This document shows, piece by piece, positions 1 to 8,030 of a stretch of 64,000 nucleotides of DNA. Each line of letters opens with the position of its first letter. Position 1 is the first letter of the stretch. The position numbers and the translations under genes are program-made. The stretch is taken from contig CBDCUP010000019.1 of assembly GCA_965222655.1 (NCBI GenBank), forward strand, positions 124,001-188,000, given 5' to 3'. A model generated the notes under the pieces. It saw only the letters and a program-made list of their open reading frames with translations, searched no databases and was not told the DNA's origin. The DNA is from CAUZIZ01 sp965222655. Its GTDB lineage: Bacteria > Acidobacteriota > UBA6911 > RPQK01 > JAJDTT01.

Positions 1-138
1 ATACCAAGACCAATCCGACCAGGACGACGGAGCGGGGACGGCTGATTGACCGGACGAGATCGAAACTCACTCGCCCAGATAGTAACGGATTTCGTAGGCA
101 GTTTTTATCCGGATCACGCCAAGGTCATGGCCGGGCAG

Positions 139-178
139 TGGAGCTAGAATCTCCACAATCACGGCCTGGAAGGCCGTG
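139..178. repeat. hairpin repeat, copy 1
   Basis: Two adjacent small hairpins: TGGAG/CTCCA (139-155) and CACGGCCT/AGGCCGTG (160-178). The same arrangement occurs in opposite orientation near 52508-52540, so this is a dispersed intergenic repeat and not a gene-specific terminator. Bases 1-138 hold no gene that I recognise. Confidence 0.5.
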
Positions 179-239
179 CCGCGTTCGGGAAAAGAAACTT
201 CTTCTCGCGCAAGAGTGCATCCGCCGTTGGGAATAGATA

Positions 240-290
240 GGATGGGCACTCTTGCCCGCGTGTTATCCCGACGGGCAGGAGTGCCCATCC
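240..290. repeat. GGGCACTCTTGCCCG inverted repeat, copy 1
   Basis: Inverted repeat with arms of about 19 bp (240-258 and 272-290) and one mismatch. Related cores lie at 38968-39026 and 45449-45506. There they sit inside the composite repeat marked by the CCCCATTCGAGAA flank. Confidence 0.7.
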
Positions 291-329
291 TACTCCCATC
301 TACCCTGTCGACGCCTTCCTCATGGAATG

Positions 330-431
330 AAGTTTCAGGCTAGTCTCACCCCAGGAAGTACTGGCCCCATTCGAGCGAAAAACTTGGGGGTCTGGCGTGG
401 CGGTGGGCTCCAGGCCGCCATTTCGAACAAG
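330..431. repeat. composite repeat, degenerate copy
   Basis: Contains the constant flank of the composite family (AATGAAGTTTCAG at about 326-338, then CCCCATTCGAG at about 366-376). One arm of the GGCGGTGGGCTCCAGGCCGCC core follows (395-420) without its partner arm. It lies downstream of the PLP-enzyme gene on the minus strand. Confidence 0.55.
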
Positions 432-468
432 CATGAGACAACCACGCCCTGCCCGGGGGACTCTTCCG

Positions 469-1746
469 TCAGACCTTGGCTAGAGCCTGCTCCAGATCAG
501 TAATCAGGTCTTCCGGGTTTTCGATGCCCACGGAGAGGCGCACCATGCTCTCGCTGATACCCATCCGCCTCCTCTCCTCGGGTTCGAGTTCGGAGTGTGT
601 CATGGTGAAGGGATGCTCTGCCAGAGATTCGGCACCGCCCAGACTGACCGCGAGCTTGATCAGTTGCAGGTTGTTCAGAAGGCGAAATGCCTGATCTTCG
701 CCGCCCACTACATCCACTGAAATCATGGCTCCCGGAGCCACACACTGTTTGCGATAGATCTGATGCTGTGGCGAGTCCTCTGTCAGATGCCCAAGATAGT
801 AGACTCGATCGATCCTGGGGTGGTCCGCTAGAAAATCGGCTACGTAGCGGGCGTTCTTCATCTGGCAGGTCATCCGGAGTTTGAGAGTCTCCAGGCTGCG
901 CAGAAGCAGCCAACCCGTCCATGGTCCTGCCATCGTACCTAGAAAGGTGCGGAGAGAGTGGACCCGATCAACCAACTCCGTCGGACCCAGGCAAACGCCG
1001 GCAATAACATCGCTGTGGCCACCGATATACTTGGTTGCGGAATAGAGGACAAGATCTGCTCCGTGTCGAAGCGGGTGCTGCCAGAGGGGACCCAGAAAGG
1101 TATTGTCCACCATCACGATCGGGCGGCGGTCCGGAGTGGAGTACTGTTGGGCCAGCTGTGCGCAAGAACCGATATCGACGAGTTCGTTGGTCGGATTAGC
1201 GGGCGTCTCCACATAGATCACCCCAAGCTGATCTCCGACGTTCGCCTCTTCGACTACCTGCTCTATCTGGTTCAACTCGCTGCCCGCTCTGAAGCCGATG
1301 GCCCGAATGCCAAAACGGGCCAGAACATGTTTGAAGAAATATTCTGTGCCCCCATATAGCGGCTCGCTGTGAAGAATGACGTCTCCCGGATTCAGGAATT
1401 CGAGAAGAGTGGTGCTAATAGCCGCCATCCCACTCTCGAAAACCGAGCAGGCTTCGGCTTCATCCCATAAAGTAAGGCGGTCCTCTAGAATCTCGAGATC
1501 GGGATTGTTCAATCGGCTATAGATCAGGCCTCGTTTTCCCGTCGGCAACTCGCCGCCGCGTCCCAGGGCTTGTTCGAAAAAGGCTTTCCCTTCCTCCGCC
1601 GTTTCGAAGACGAAGGTCGAGGTTTGGAAAATCGGACACTTGAGGGCCCCCTCAGAGAGTTGAGGATCGTAGCCGTAGCTCATCATCAGGCTTTCGGGGC
1701 GCAAACGCTTGCCGTCAATGTAGGCTTGCTTCTTGAACTTGCTCAT
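469..1746 (-). CDS. cystathionine gamma-synthase/lyase-family PLP enzyme
   Basis: A 425-residue member of the Cys/Met metabolism PLP-dependent family (fold type I), which carries out gamma-replacement or gamma-elimination on homoserine- or cysteine-derived substrates in the cytoplasm. The PLP lysine lies in SATKYIGGHSD, preceded by the pyridine-nitrogen aspartate in MVDNTFLGP. SESMVRLSVGIENPEDL near the C-terminus is the usual family end. I chose the ATG at 1746 because residues from MSKFKKQAYIDG on match the family, while the 46 codons upstream are low-quality sequence. The protein could be a methionine gamma-lyase, a cystathionine gamma-lyase or an O-acetylhomoserine sulfhydrylase; sequence alone does not decide. 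No partner gene is adjacent. Confidence 0.9.
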   Translation of the reverse strand: MSKFKKQAYIDGKRLRPESLMMSYGYDPQLSEGALKCPIFQTSTFVFETAEEGKAFFEQALGRGGELPTGKRGLIYSRLNNPDLEILEDRLTLWDEAEACSVFESGMAAISTTLLEFLNPGDVILHSEPLYGGTEYFFKHVLARFGIRAIGFRAGSELNQIEQVVEEANVGDQLGVIYVETPANPTNELVDIGSCAQLAQQYSTPDRRPIVMVDNTFLGPLWQHPLRHGADLVLYSATKYIGGHSDVIAGVCLGPTELVDRVHSLRTFLGTMAGPWTGWLLLRSLETLKLRMTCQMKNARYVADFLADHPRIDRVYYLGHLTEDSPQHQIYRKQCVAPGAMISVDVVGGEDQAFRLLNNLQLIKLAVSLGGAESLAEHPFTMTHSELEPEERRRMGISESMVRLSVGIENPEDLITDLEQALAKV

Positions 1747-2022
1747 GGCTGTTGTTCTCCCGATGACTGGAGGCCGATGCTTCCACTTCAGCGACTCGCT
1801 GCTCGACACCCAGAGGTTACTCCACCCAGGGCAATTCCGAATCCAGCCGGAGCACGGAAAAAGCCGGACTTTGTGATCCTCCAAGTGATCATGGCCCCTC
1901 GGCGTCTCTCACCATACCGCCAGAGGGTGAAGGAGATTTCGGTCACCATACTGTCTGAGTCTGACAGGCCAGGGACTCGTGGGGCAAATGACCCGAATCG
2001 AGCGTGAAAAGGCCCATCCCAG
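1747..2022. other. intergenic, no gene recognised
   Basis: Sequence upstream of the PLP-enzyme start. All reading frames look like chance frames with biased composition, and I see no RNA gene. The promoter of the minus-strand PLP enzyme must lie here, but no convincing -35/-10 pair stands out. Confidence 0.4.
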
Positions 2023-2099
2023 GTAGCGGTGGCCTCCAGGCCGCCGTACATCGAGCCGTCAGGCTCGACTGAAAACTTCGGCCCGGAGGCCAAAGCTAC
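2023..2099. repeat. GGCC-rich inverted repeat core
   Basis: Inverted repeat whose arms read GTAGCGGTGGCCTCCAGGCC (from 2023) and CGGCCCGGAGGCCAAAGCTAC (to 2099), with an inner TCGAGCC/GGCTCGA hairpin. Better-conserved copies lie at 2866-2944, 35679-35760, 45016-45099, 45185-45267 and 49411-49492. Confidence 0.7.
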
Positions 2100-2285
2100 G
2101 TCAGAGACCGCGAGGCTGGGCAACTGTGGCTCGGAAATTGCTCCCCCCCCAGCCAATACACTTGAACGACGGAGGAGCGGTCATGCAAAGCAGCGCTCGG
2201 CAGATCGAGGCTACGCCCTTCTAAGATCCTGGATCGAGAACCTCTCCTCGCCTTTCTTCGGCACGAGCTGATACACCTGGCAGAC

Positions 2286-2777
2286 ATGTTGGACCCGGGC
2301 TTCGGATACGAACCCGAACTCCCCCAGCTCGAGGCCACTCCGGCCCTGGATAAGTTGATTCGAGATCGCTATCGGGTGCTGTGGGACTGCTGGATTGATG
2401 CGCGGCTGCTGCACCGGAGTTGGGCGCCACCACAGGTGCGCGATCACCGCCTGACAGAATTCAGGGCGACCTTTCCGATGCTCGGGGAACGGTGTGAGAG
2501 TCTGTTTGCGGAATGGTTCGAGCAGCCCTTCCATACCCATCAGGCCATGGTCGACTTTGCCGTGCACCCCGAAGCCGGAAAGGTGGTGAGCTCTGAGGGA
2601 GCACTCGGCACCGGGCATTGTTCGCTGTGCCAGTTCCCGTCCTTTGATCTGCAAAGTGGAATCCATCTATCCGAAGAGATCCAGCACGAGATCTCGAACG
2701 ATTTCCCAGAATGGAAATCCAATCAGAGCCTGTGCCGCCAGTGCGCCGAACTTTACCGGTCGCGACACCTCTCATGA
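2286..2777 (+). CDS. hypothetical HExxH/zinc-ribbon protein, probably 5'-truncated
   Basis: The frame is open from 2166, but its only ATG is at 2286. The sequence just upstream of that ATG, in the same frame, reads FLRHELIHLADMLDPGFGYE, which contains a zincin-type HExxH motif (HELIH). That part looks conserved and continuous with the ORF, so the true protein probably started further upstream. No ATG, GTG or TTG exists between the stop at 2163 and 2286. A GGCC-rich repeat copy ends 66 bp before the open frame. The C-terminal part has two Cys pairs (HCSLCQF and LCRQCAEL) that resemble a zinc ribbon. Function unknown. It is either a gene with a non-standard start (CTG at 2229) or a pseudogene that lost its 5' end. 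Confidence 0.5.
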   Translation: MLDPGFGYEPELPQLEATPALDKLIRDRYRVLWDCWIDARLLHRSWAPPQVRDHRLTEFRATFPMLGERCESLFAEWFEQPFHTHQAMVDFAVHPEAGKVVSSEGALGTGHCSLCQFPSFDLQSGIHLSEEIQHEISNDFPEWKSNQSLCRQCAELYRSRHLS

Positions 2778-2865
2778 AGCTTCATTTTAAGATTGGGATG
2801 AGGAGAAGACGTAACCTATTGAACTAAAAATGGATAGGGCATCCCCGGTTGATTGTCGGGAAACC

Positions 2866-2944
2866 GTGGCGGTGGCCTCCGGGCCGCCGTTTTTCGAGCC
2901 AAAGGCTCGAAGGAAGAACACGGCGGCCCGGAGGCCACCGCCAC
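2866..2944. repeat. GGCC-rich inverted repeat core, well preserved
   Basis: Near-perfect arms GTGGCGGTGGCCTCCGGGCC and GGCCCGGAGGCCACCGCCAC enclose an inner hairpin (TTCGAGCC AAA GGCTCGAA). It lies between the HExxH ORF and the convergent CopD-like gene, so it could form a strong stem in either transcript. A flank reading TCGACTGAAGTTTC follows at about 2949-2962, as in other copies. Confidence 0.8.
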
Positions 2945-3029
2945 GTCCCTCGACTGAAGTTTCTGACACTAGTTTGGAATTTGGAATCTGTCTGGGATTC
3001 GGCCCTTCAGGCCTGGTACCCGTCTTCAA

Positions 3030-3536
3030 CTAGGGCCAGCCGCGAGTCAGAATGATCCCCAGTGCCACCACGATGAGGCCCAGCAGCAGGTTCGTTCTCC
3101 CGATCCAGCGGGCCACCAGGCGAAGTCGCAACGCCAACCGGGAGTCGGGATTCTCCTTCCACACGTGGGCGGCCCACGGTCCCAGAAAGAAATCGTGAAC
3201 TCCACTCAACGAGAGAATCAGGAGGACCAGGATCAACTTCCAGGCCAGCACCTCTCCGTACCAACTTCTCCAGAACTCTCCGCTGCTGACCCCTTCCACG
3301 GTCATCCCCCGGTAGATGAGGTTGAAGACACCGGTTGTGACCAAGAGTCCAAAGCCGGTCCACGCCGCCCAGGAGAAGCGTTGGGCGATGCCCGTAACGA
3401 GCTCGGCCATCCTGTCGCGGAGTGAGGAGGCACGCAGACCGGGGATCAGGACCAGTGCCAGAAAGAGGGAGCCTCCGATCCAGAAGGCGGCAGCCAGAAT
3501 GTGAAACCACATGGAAACCAGGTACCAGGTATGCAT
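3030..3536 (-). CDS. CopD-like integral membrane protein
   Basis: A 168-residue inner-membrane protein with about four hydrophobic segments (about 7-30, 55-75, 95-115 and 145-165). The opening WFHILAAAFWIGGSLFLALV matches the CopD/DUF4149-like membrane domain, whose conserved His and Trp lie in the first helix. Family members have been linked to copper handling or have no known role; nothing nearby confirms copper. It is preceded 66 bp upstream by the ICMT-like gene on the same strand, so the two may be co-transcribed. The upstream ATG (MHTWYLV) is the natural start. Confidence 0.7.
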   Translation of the reverse strand: MHTWYLVSMWFHILAAAFWIGGSLFLALVLIPGLRASSLRDRMAELVTGIAQRFSWAAWTGFGLLVTTGVFNLIYRGMTVEGVSSGEFWRSWYGEVLAWKLILVLLILSLSGVHDFFLGPWAAHVWKENPDSRLALRLRLVARWIGRTNLLLGLIVVALGIILTRGWP

Positions 3537-3602
3537 GGGAGCGGCTCAGCTTAGCAGGGGTTGGGGGACGAGTCTAGCGGCCCGATAGTAGTCCGCGCGG
3601 GA

Positions 3603-4196
3603 CTAATCTTGCCGCCTGAATCGGGGCATGAACCGAGGAACCCGGCGACGATAGGCCTCATATTCTTCCCCGAAACGCTCCACCAACTCCCGCTCTTCCA
3701 GCAAGACGATTAAATAGATAGCCGCCACCCAGAGGGCACACACGAGGTACAAGGCCAGGTAATTGACAACCAGGCAGAACGCAAAGATAGCCAGAGCGAA
3801 TTCGACATAGCGGGGATGTCGGATCCGCGCATAGGGTCCACGGGCTACGAGCCGAATCGGATAGCGCTGGGGAGCCAATTCGGGTAGACCGACCAGCACC
3901 CGGTTGGGCATGTGGCGGTGCTGTAGCTGTCTCATTCGGGAGGCAGCTGCAAGGCATAGGACTCCCAATACCAACAGCCAATAGTTGGTTCCGAACTCGA
4001 TCGACAGGAGTCGATCCCGCTGCTGGAAGATGGGTACCATCAGGATCACCATCGGCGTCCCGACAAGGACATAGGTCCGGCGTGGTCCGAGGCGTCGCCA
4101 GAAATGGATCAGGGGATGGACGACAAACCAGAAAAGGATTATCGGGGGCAGGATCACCAGCAGAACCAGAGCCAGGTAGTAACGGACCGAGTTCAT
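3603..4196 (-). CDS. isoprenylcysteine carboxyl methyltransferase-like membrane protein
   Basis: A 197-residue protein with several membrane helices and the C-terminal signature of the ICMT/PEMT family: GPYARIRHPRYVEF (about 117-130), then EERELVERFGEEYEAYRRRV near the end. These segments bind S-adenosylmethionine in characterised relatives. Bacterial members are mostly uncharacterised and probably methylate a small or lipid substrate in the membrane. It is followed by the CopD-like gene on the same strand. Confidence 0.75.
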   Translation of the reverse strand: MNSVRYYLALVLLVILPPIILFWFVVHPLIHFWRRLGPRRTYVLVGTPMVILMVPIFQQRDRLLSIEFGTNYWLLVLGVLCLAAASRMRQLQHRHMPNRVLVGLPELAPQRYPIRLVARGPYARIRHPRYVEFALAIFAFCLVVNYLALYLVCALWVAAIYLIVLLEERELVERFGEEYEAYRRRVPRFMPRFRRQD

Positions 4197-4341
4197 GGCG
4201 CTCGATGCTCCTGTGGTCTGTCTCCCATTTTCAGATCAGACGGGGACTGGGCGTCCTCGCGATCCTACGCTGTTGAAGCCGGGCAGCACAACCGGAACGT
4301 AGATACTGCAACGTTTGCAGGGCATGCTGCTAGAGTTCACC

Positions 4342-4505
4342 CCGATTTTTCATCGCTTGTCGTAGCGAGGCTTGCGACCGAGACCACTCGTGGCGAGCCC
4401 CCGCAGTCGTACTCGTGCAGTACGTCGAGGAGGCCGACCGAGCGTCACGCAGCCAGGACGGATGTTTGCGGCGACACAGTAGACTACCAAACGGCCCGGA
4501 GGCCA
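4342..4505. repeat. degenerate copy of the 180-bp TIR element
   Basis: Carries the internal landmarks of the element: TTTTTCATCGCTTGTCGTAG at about 4344, CCCGCAGTCGTACT and GTACGTCGAGGAGGCCG at about 4399-4438, and GTTTGCGGCGACAC near 4466. The terminal TAGCCCGC ends are lost and internal changes are shared with the 53819-54013 copy. It lies just upstream of the broken ZIP transporter. Confidence 0.65.
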
Positions 4506-4565
4506 CCCCCACGACTAGCAGGTGCCTCGGACCCGGAGTATCGATTCAACGGAGAGAGTCTCAAG

Positions 4566-4851
4566 ATGATCGAGCTGGTCGAAGGGCTGAACCCAATTGC
4601 CCAGGCCCTGATTGCCACGCTTTTCAGCTGGGGGCTAACAGCGCTCGGCGCATCGCTGGTGTTTGTCAGTCGCCACCCTAGCAGGAAGGTCATGGACGGC
4701 ATGCTGGGATTCGCCGCGGGAGTCATGATCTTTGTTGTGGGTCGAAGAGGTCATTCCCGAATCGCAGAGGAGCGGGGACACCGATCTACCCACAATCTTC
4801 GCCATCCTCGGCTTTTTGGTAATGATGATCCTCGACGTAGCCCTAGGATAG
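4566..4851 (+). pseudogene. ZIP-family metal transporter remnant (internal deletion plus frameshift)
   Basis: The N-terminus from the ATG at 4566 (NPIAQALIATLFSWGLTALG, then GFAAGVMIF) matches the start of GufA/ZIP-type zinc transporters. In the +1 frame, 4741-4851 encodes VEEVIPESQRSG, then LGFLVMMILDVALG and a stop, which is the ZIP C-terminus. Intact ZIPs have roughly 170 more residues between these blocks. The ends could have been joined by recombination between the similar GVMI and GAMIFVVVEE segments. An extra G in GTTGTGGGTCGAAG also puts the two parts out of frame. The remnant cannot make a working transporter. Confidence 0.75.
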
Positions 4852-4890
4852 AGCATCTGGCCAGCTGGACTAGAACATTCCTCTGTGCCT

Positions 4891-6567
4891 TCAGAAACCA
4901 GACTCATCGGACCCGGCCAACTGGTGCAGAGATTCACCCGCAACGACGACCTCTTCGGCGCCAGCCGTAGTCTTGGAACGCTTGTAATCCAGCGCTGCGC
5001 TGATGAAGCTGACAAACAGCGGATGAGGCGACAGAGGCTTGGACTTGAATTCGGGGTGAAACTGGCAGCCCACGAACCAGGGATGCTCCGGGAGCTCAAT
5101 GATCTCGACGAAATTTCGGTCGGGAGAATTTCCCGCTATCTTCAAGCCGTAGCTAACCAGGAGTTCCTCGTACTCGCGATTGAACTCATAGCGGTGACGG
5201 TGACGTTCCGAGATCTCCCGTTTCTCGTAAACCTGAAAGGCAAGAGAATCCTCCTCCAGTAGACAGGGATACGCTCCCAATCTCATGGTTCCGCCCATGG
5301 CTTCGACACCCAGGAGCTCACGCAGCTTGTAGATGACCTTATGAGCTACGGCAGGATCGAACTCGGAGCTGTTGGCCTCCAGGGAGCAAACATTACGGGC
5401 GAACTCGATGACGAGGCACTGCATGCCCAAGCAAATACCAAAATAGGGAACTTTGTTGACCCGAGCATAGCGGATGGCACTGAGCATCCCTTCGATCCCA
5501 CGGGTACCGAATCCGCCGGGGACCAGGATAGCGTCCAGATCCTGGAGCTTCTCTTCCCACTCCTCGCCCACCAGGCCCTCGGAGTCGATCCACTTCAGCT
5601 GGACCTTGGTCCGATGGGGCAGCCCACCGTGCAAAAGAGCCTCGCTGAGACTCTTATAGGAATCCTCATACCCAACATACTTGCCGATGATCCCGACGGT
5701 GACTTCTTTCTCTGGTCGCTGGATACCAGCAACCAATCCTTTCCACGCCTCGAGCTCCGTCGGATGATCCGGCAACTCCAGCTGCCTGGCGATAATCGAG
5801 TCCAGGCCTTCGGCCTGAAACACCGCGGGAACCTCATAGATGCTCTCCACGTCCTTGGCGGTGATCACGGCTTCGGCAGGCACATTGCAGAAGAGGGAGA
5901 TCTTCTCCTTGAGTTCCTTGGAAAGGAACTTGTCGGTCCGGCAGAGCAGGATATCAGCTTGAATACCAATGGCTCGAAGTTCCCGAACCGAGTGCTGGGT
6001 CGGCTTGGTCTTGAGCTCTCGCGTCGGGCCAACAAAGGGAACCAGCGTCAGATGGATGAAAAGCGAATTCTCTCTCCCCACATCATTTCGCATTTGCCGG
6101 ATTGCTTCGAGGAAAGGCAGGCTCTCAATATCGCCCACTGTCCCGCCGATTTCCACGATCACGACCTCGGCGCCATCCAGCCGCTTGATGGTTGCCTTGA
6201 TTTCGTTGGTGACATGGGGAATGACCTGCACTGTTTTACCCAGGTACTCACCCTGTCGCTCCTTTTCAATCACCGTCTGATAGATTCGTCCGGTGGTCGA
6301 GTTGTTCTCCTTCGTCATCTTCGCGTTCGTAAACCGTTCGTAATGGCCCAGATCAAGATCCGTCTCCGCACCATCGTCGGTAACAAACACTTCACCGTGC
6401 TGGAAGGGACTCATGGTTCCCGGGTCCACGTTGAGGTAGGGATCCAATTTGAGCAACGTGATCTTCAGTCCTCTGGCTTCGAGCAAGCATCCAATCGATG
6501 CTGCCGACAACCCCTTTCCCAAGGAACTGAGGACTCCACCGGTGACGAAAATGAACTTCGTGGGCAT
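4891..6567 (-). CDS. pyrG: CTP synthase
   Basis: Makes CTP from UTP, ATP and glutamine in the cytoplasm. The N-terminal synthetase domain (about 1-265) starts with KFIFVTGGVLSSLGKGLSAA, containing the P-loop, followed by KLDPYLNVDPGTMSPFQHGE. The C-terminal class I glutamine amidotransferase domain has the nucleophile in GICLGMQ and the catalytic His/Glu in CQFHPEFKSKP. At 558 residues it is slightly longer than usual because of a poorly conserved tail after the amidotransferase domain. Its ATG lies 2 bp after the kdsB stop, so kdsB-pyrG is one transcription unit coupling Kdo activation, which consumes CTP, to CTP supply. Confidence 0.97.
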   Translation of the reverse strand: MPTKFIFVTGGVLSSLGKGLSAASIGCLLEARGLKITLLKLDPYLNVDPGTMSPFQHGEVFVTDDGAETDLDLGHYERFTNAKMTKENNSTTGRIYQTVIEKERQGEYLGKTVQVIPHVTNEIKATIKRLDGAEVVIVEIGGTVGDIESLPFLEAIRQMRNDVGRENSLFIHLTLVPFVGPTRELKTKPTQHSVRELRAIGIQADILLCRTDKFLSKELKEKISLFCNVPAEAVITAKDVESIYEVPAVFQAEGLDSIIARQLELPDHPTELEAWKGLVAGIQRPEKEVTVGIIGKYVGYEDSYKSLSEALLHGGLPHRTKVQLKWIDSEGLVGEEWEEKLQDLDAILVPGGFGTRGIEGMLSAIRYARVNKVPYFGICLGMQCLVIEFARNVCSLEANSSEFDPAVAHKVIYKLRELLGVEAMGGTMRLGAYPCLLEEDSLAFQVYEKREISERHRHRYEFNREYEELLVSYGLKIAGNSPDRNFVEIIELPEHPWFVGCQFHPEFKSKPLSPHPLFVSFISAALDYKRSKTTAGAEEVVVAGESLHQLAGSDESGF

Positions 6568-6569
6568 AC

Positions 6570-7325
6570 CTATCTTCCCTTCTCTTGACTCGTTATCTTG
6601 ACCTTGGCGGTATTCTCCAGGAGAGGTCTGACAAGTTCGAGATCCTCCCCGGTATCGACTCCGATACTATCTTCTTCGACCGTCGCTACATGGATACGAA
6701 CTCCATTCTCCAGCCACCTGAGCTGCTCCAACTTCTCCAGGCGCTCCAGGGAGGAACGCTCCTCGGAAAGAGCGAGCAGGAAGCTTCGCCGGTATGCGTA
6801 GATACCAAGATGCTTGAAGCAGAACAGCTCGCCATCGTGGCTGTAGGGAATCCGCGAGCGTGAGAAATAGAGAGCTCGGTTCCGACTGTCGACAACCACC
6901 TTGACGGTGTTAGGATCGTTTGCCGACTCGAGGTCGAGGATTGGAACCCTTGCCGTGGACACTTCAACATCGGGATCCTGCTCTAGACATTCACACACAC
7001 CGCAAATTGTCTCGGGAGCAATCTGGGGCTCGTCGCACTGCAAATTGAGGTAGGCATCGGCCGGAACAGCCTGTGCCACCTCGACCACCCGATCCGTGCC
7101 GGAGAGGTGATCCCTGCGCGTCATCATCACTTCTCCACCCCACGACCGGACCGAGTCGAAGATCATCTCGTCATCAGTGGCCACGATAACCTGCTGCAGG
7201 CATCGAGCCTTCTTGGCCTGCTCGTAGACCCACTGGATCATGGGCTTTCCTGCGATTTCGATGAGGGGTTTTCCAGGAAGCCGAGAAGAAGCGTAACGGG
7301 CCGGGATCACGCCCACGAAGCGCAT
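6570..7325 (-). CDS. kdsB: 3-deoxy-manno-octulosonate cytidylyltransferase
   Basis: Couples Kdo to CTP to give CMP-Kdo for lipopolysaccharide core synthesis. The 251-residue protein opens with MRFVGVIPARYASSRLPGKP, the nucleotide-binding signature. CDEPQIAPE and the C-terminal TGEDLELVRPLL are also family hallmarks. The start is the ATG at 7325; the open frame continues upstream only through the purine-rich hairpin repeat. It is evidence for a Gram-negative envelope. It heads a tight two-gene unit with pyrG. Confidence 0.96.
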   Translation of the reverse strand: MRFVGVIPARYASSRLPGKPLIEIAGKPMIQWVYEQAKKARCLQQVIVATDDEMIFDSVRSWGGEVMMTRRDHLSGTDRVVEVAQAVPADAYLNLQCDEPQIAPETICGVCECLEQDPDVEVSTARVPILDLESANDPNTVKVVVDSRNRALYFSRSRIPYSHDGELFCFKHLGIYAYRRSFLLALSEERSSLERLEKLEQLRWLENGVRIHVATVEEDSIGVDTGEDLELVRPLLENTAKVKITSQEKGR

Positions 7326-7388
7326 GACCCAATCTATCTCAGAGGCCGTCCGGTCCGCAAGAGAGTTTTCAAGTTTTCGTTGTCCGTT

Positions 7389-7546
7389 CTCCCCCCTTGC
7401 CTTTGCCTTTCCTCTGCCTCTGCCCGCGAGTATTCGCAGAATCACCCTATCTTTCTCCGGCCTGGATGCAACTAGAGGATGAAGTCGGGCAAGGGCAGGG
7501 GCAAAGGGCAAGGGTAAAGGCGAAGGCAAAGGCAAAGGAAGATGCC
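7389..7546. repeat. pyrimidine/purine inverted repeat (CCTTTGCC / GGCAAAGG)
   Basis: An arm with repeated CCTTTGCC/CCTCTGCC units (about 7389-7430) faces an arm of GGGCAAGGG and GGCAAAGG units (about 7489-7546), giving a long, slippable hairpin upstream of kdsB. A shorter relative lies at about 56040-56135. Confidence 0.6.
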
Positions 7547-7598
7547 AAACACCTACTTCGGGCACGAGGTCAAGGAGCGCTGATTGGGACAATCCGGG

Positions 7599-7970
7599 CT
7601 AGATTTCTTGGTCGTCGCTCGGCGCGGCCTCCTCGGTTTGCTCCTCAGCCTCGTCCAGTTCCTGAAACGGCCTTGCTTCGACTGGTTCAGGTTCAGAGGC
7701 AACGGTATCCCCTTTGAGGACTCCCAACGATGCCAGAGCGCCCTCCAGCAGGCGCACGTAGGATCTTTCCACATCTACCATGCGGTTCAGGCGCTTCACC
7801 TCTCCCCCGAGAGACTGATTCTGACCGGCCAACAATTTCTGCTGTCTGGATTTCTCCTGAAGTTGACCGGCGAATACGAGAACTCGCTCATAACGGTTCA
7901 ACAAGTCCTCGTAGAGATCACCCCGGACCATATCCTCAGAGCGCTGGACCGCAGTTCTGTCGTCCTTCAT
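7599..7970 (-). CDS. hypothetical coiled-coil protein
   Basis: A 123-residue, charged protein without signal peptide or membrane helix. Residues about 20-80 (LLNRYERVLVFAGQLQEKSR onward) show heptad-like leucine and hydrophobic spacing typical of a coiled coil. The last 30 residues are very acidic (EELDEAEEQTEEAAPSDDQE type). It lies 60 bp downstream of the DUF697 GTPase on the same strand, so the two are likely co-transcribed and may work together. I do not recognise a family. Confidence 0.65.
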   Translation of the reverse strand: MKDDRTAVQRSEDMVRGDLYEDLLNRYERVLVFAGQLQEKSRQQKLLAGQNQSLGGEVKRLNRMVDVERSYVRLLEGALASLGVLKGDTVASEPEPVEARPFQELDEAEEQTEEAAPSDDQEI

Positions 7971-8030
7971 TCACGCTTTCCCCAATTCGTTTTCAAACCG
8001 CCGACCAGTCTCCAATTGGCGCGCCCTTCT

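Noticed and set aside
27..300. A minus-strand coding gene at the left edge
   Set aside because: A 73-codon frame at 67-288 runs through two hairpin repeats, which explains its composition; no domain is seen.
5341..6588. A 415-codon open frame on the plus strand opposite pyrG
   Set aside because: It is the antisense shadow of pyrG, which has full family motifs. The plus-strand translation has no recognisable domain or ribosome site.
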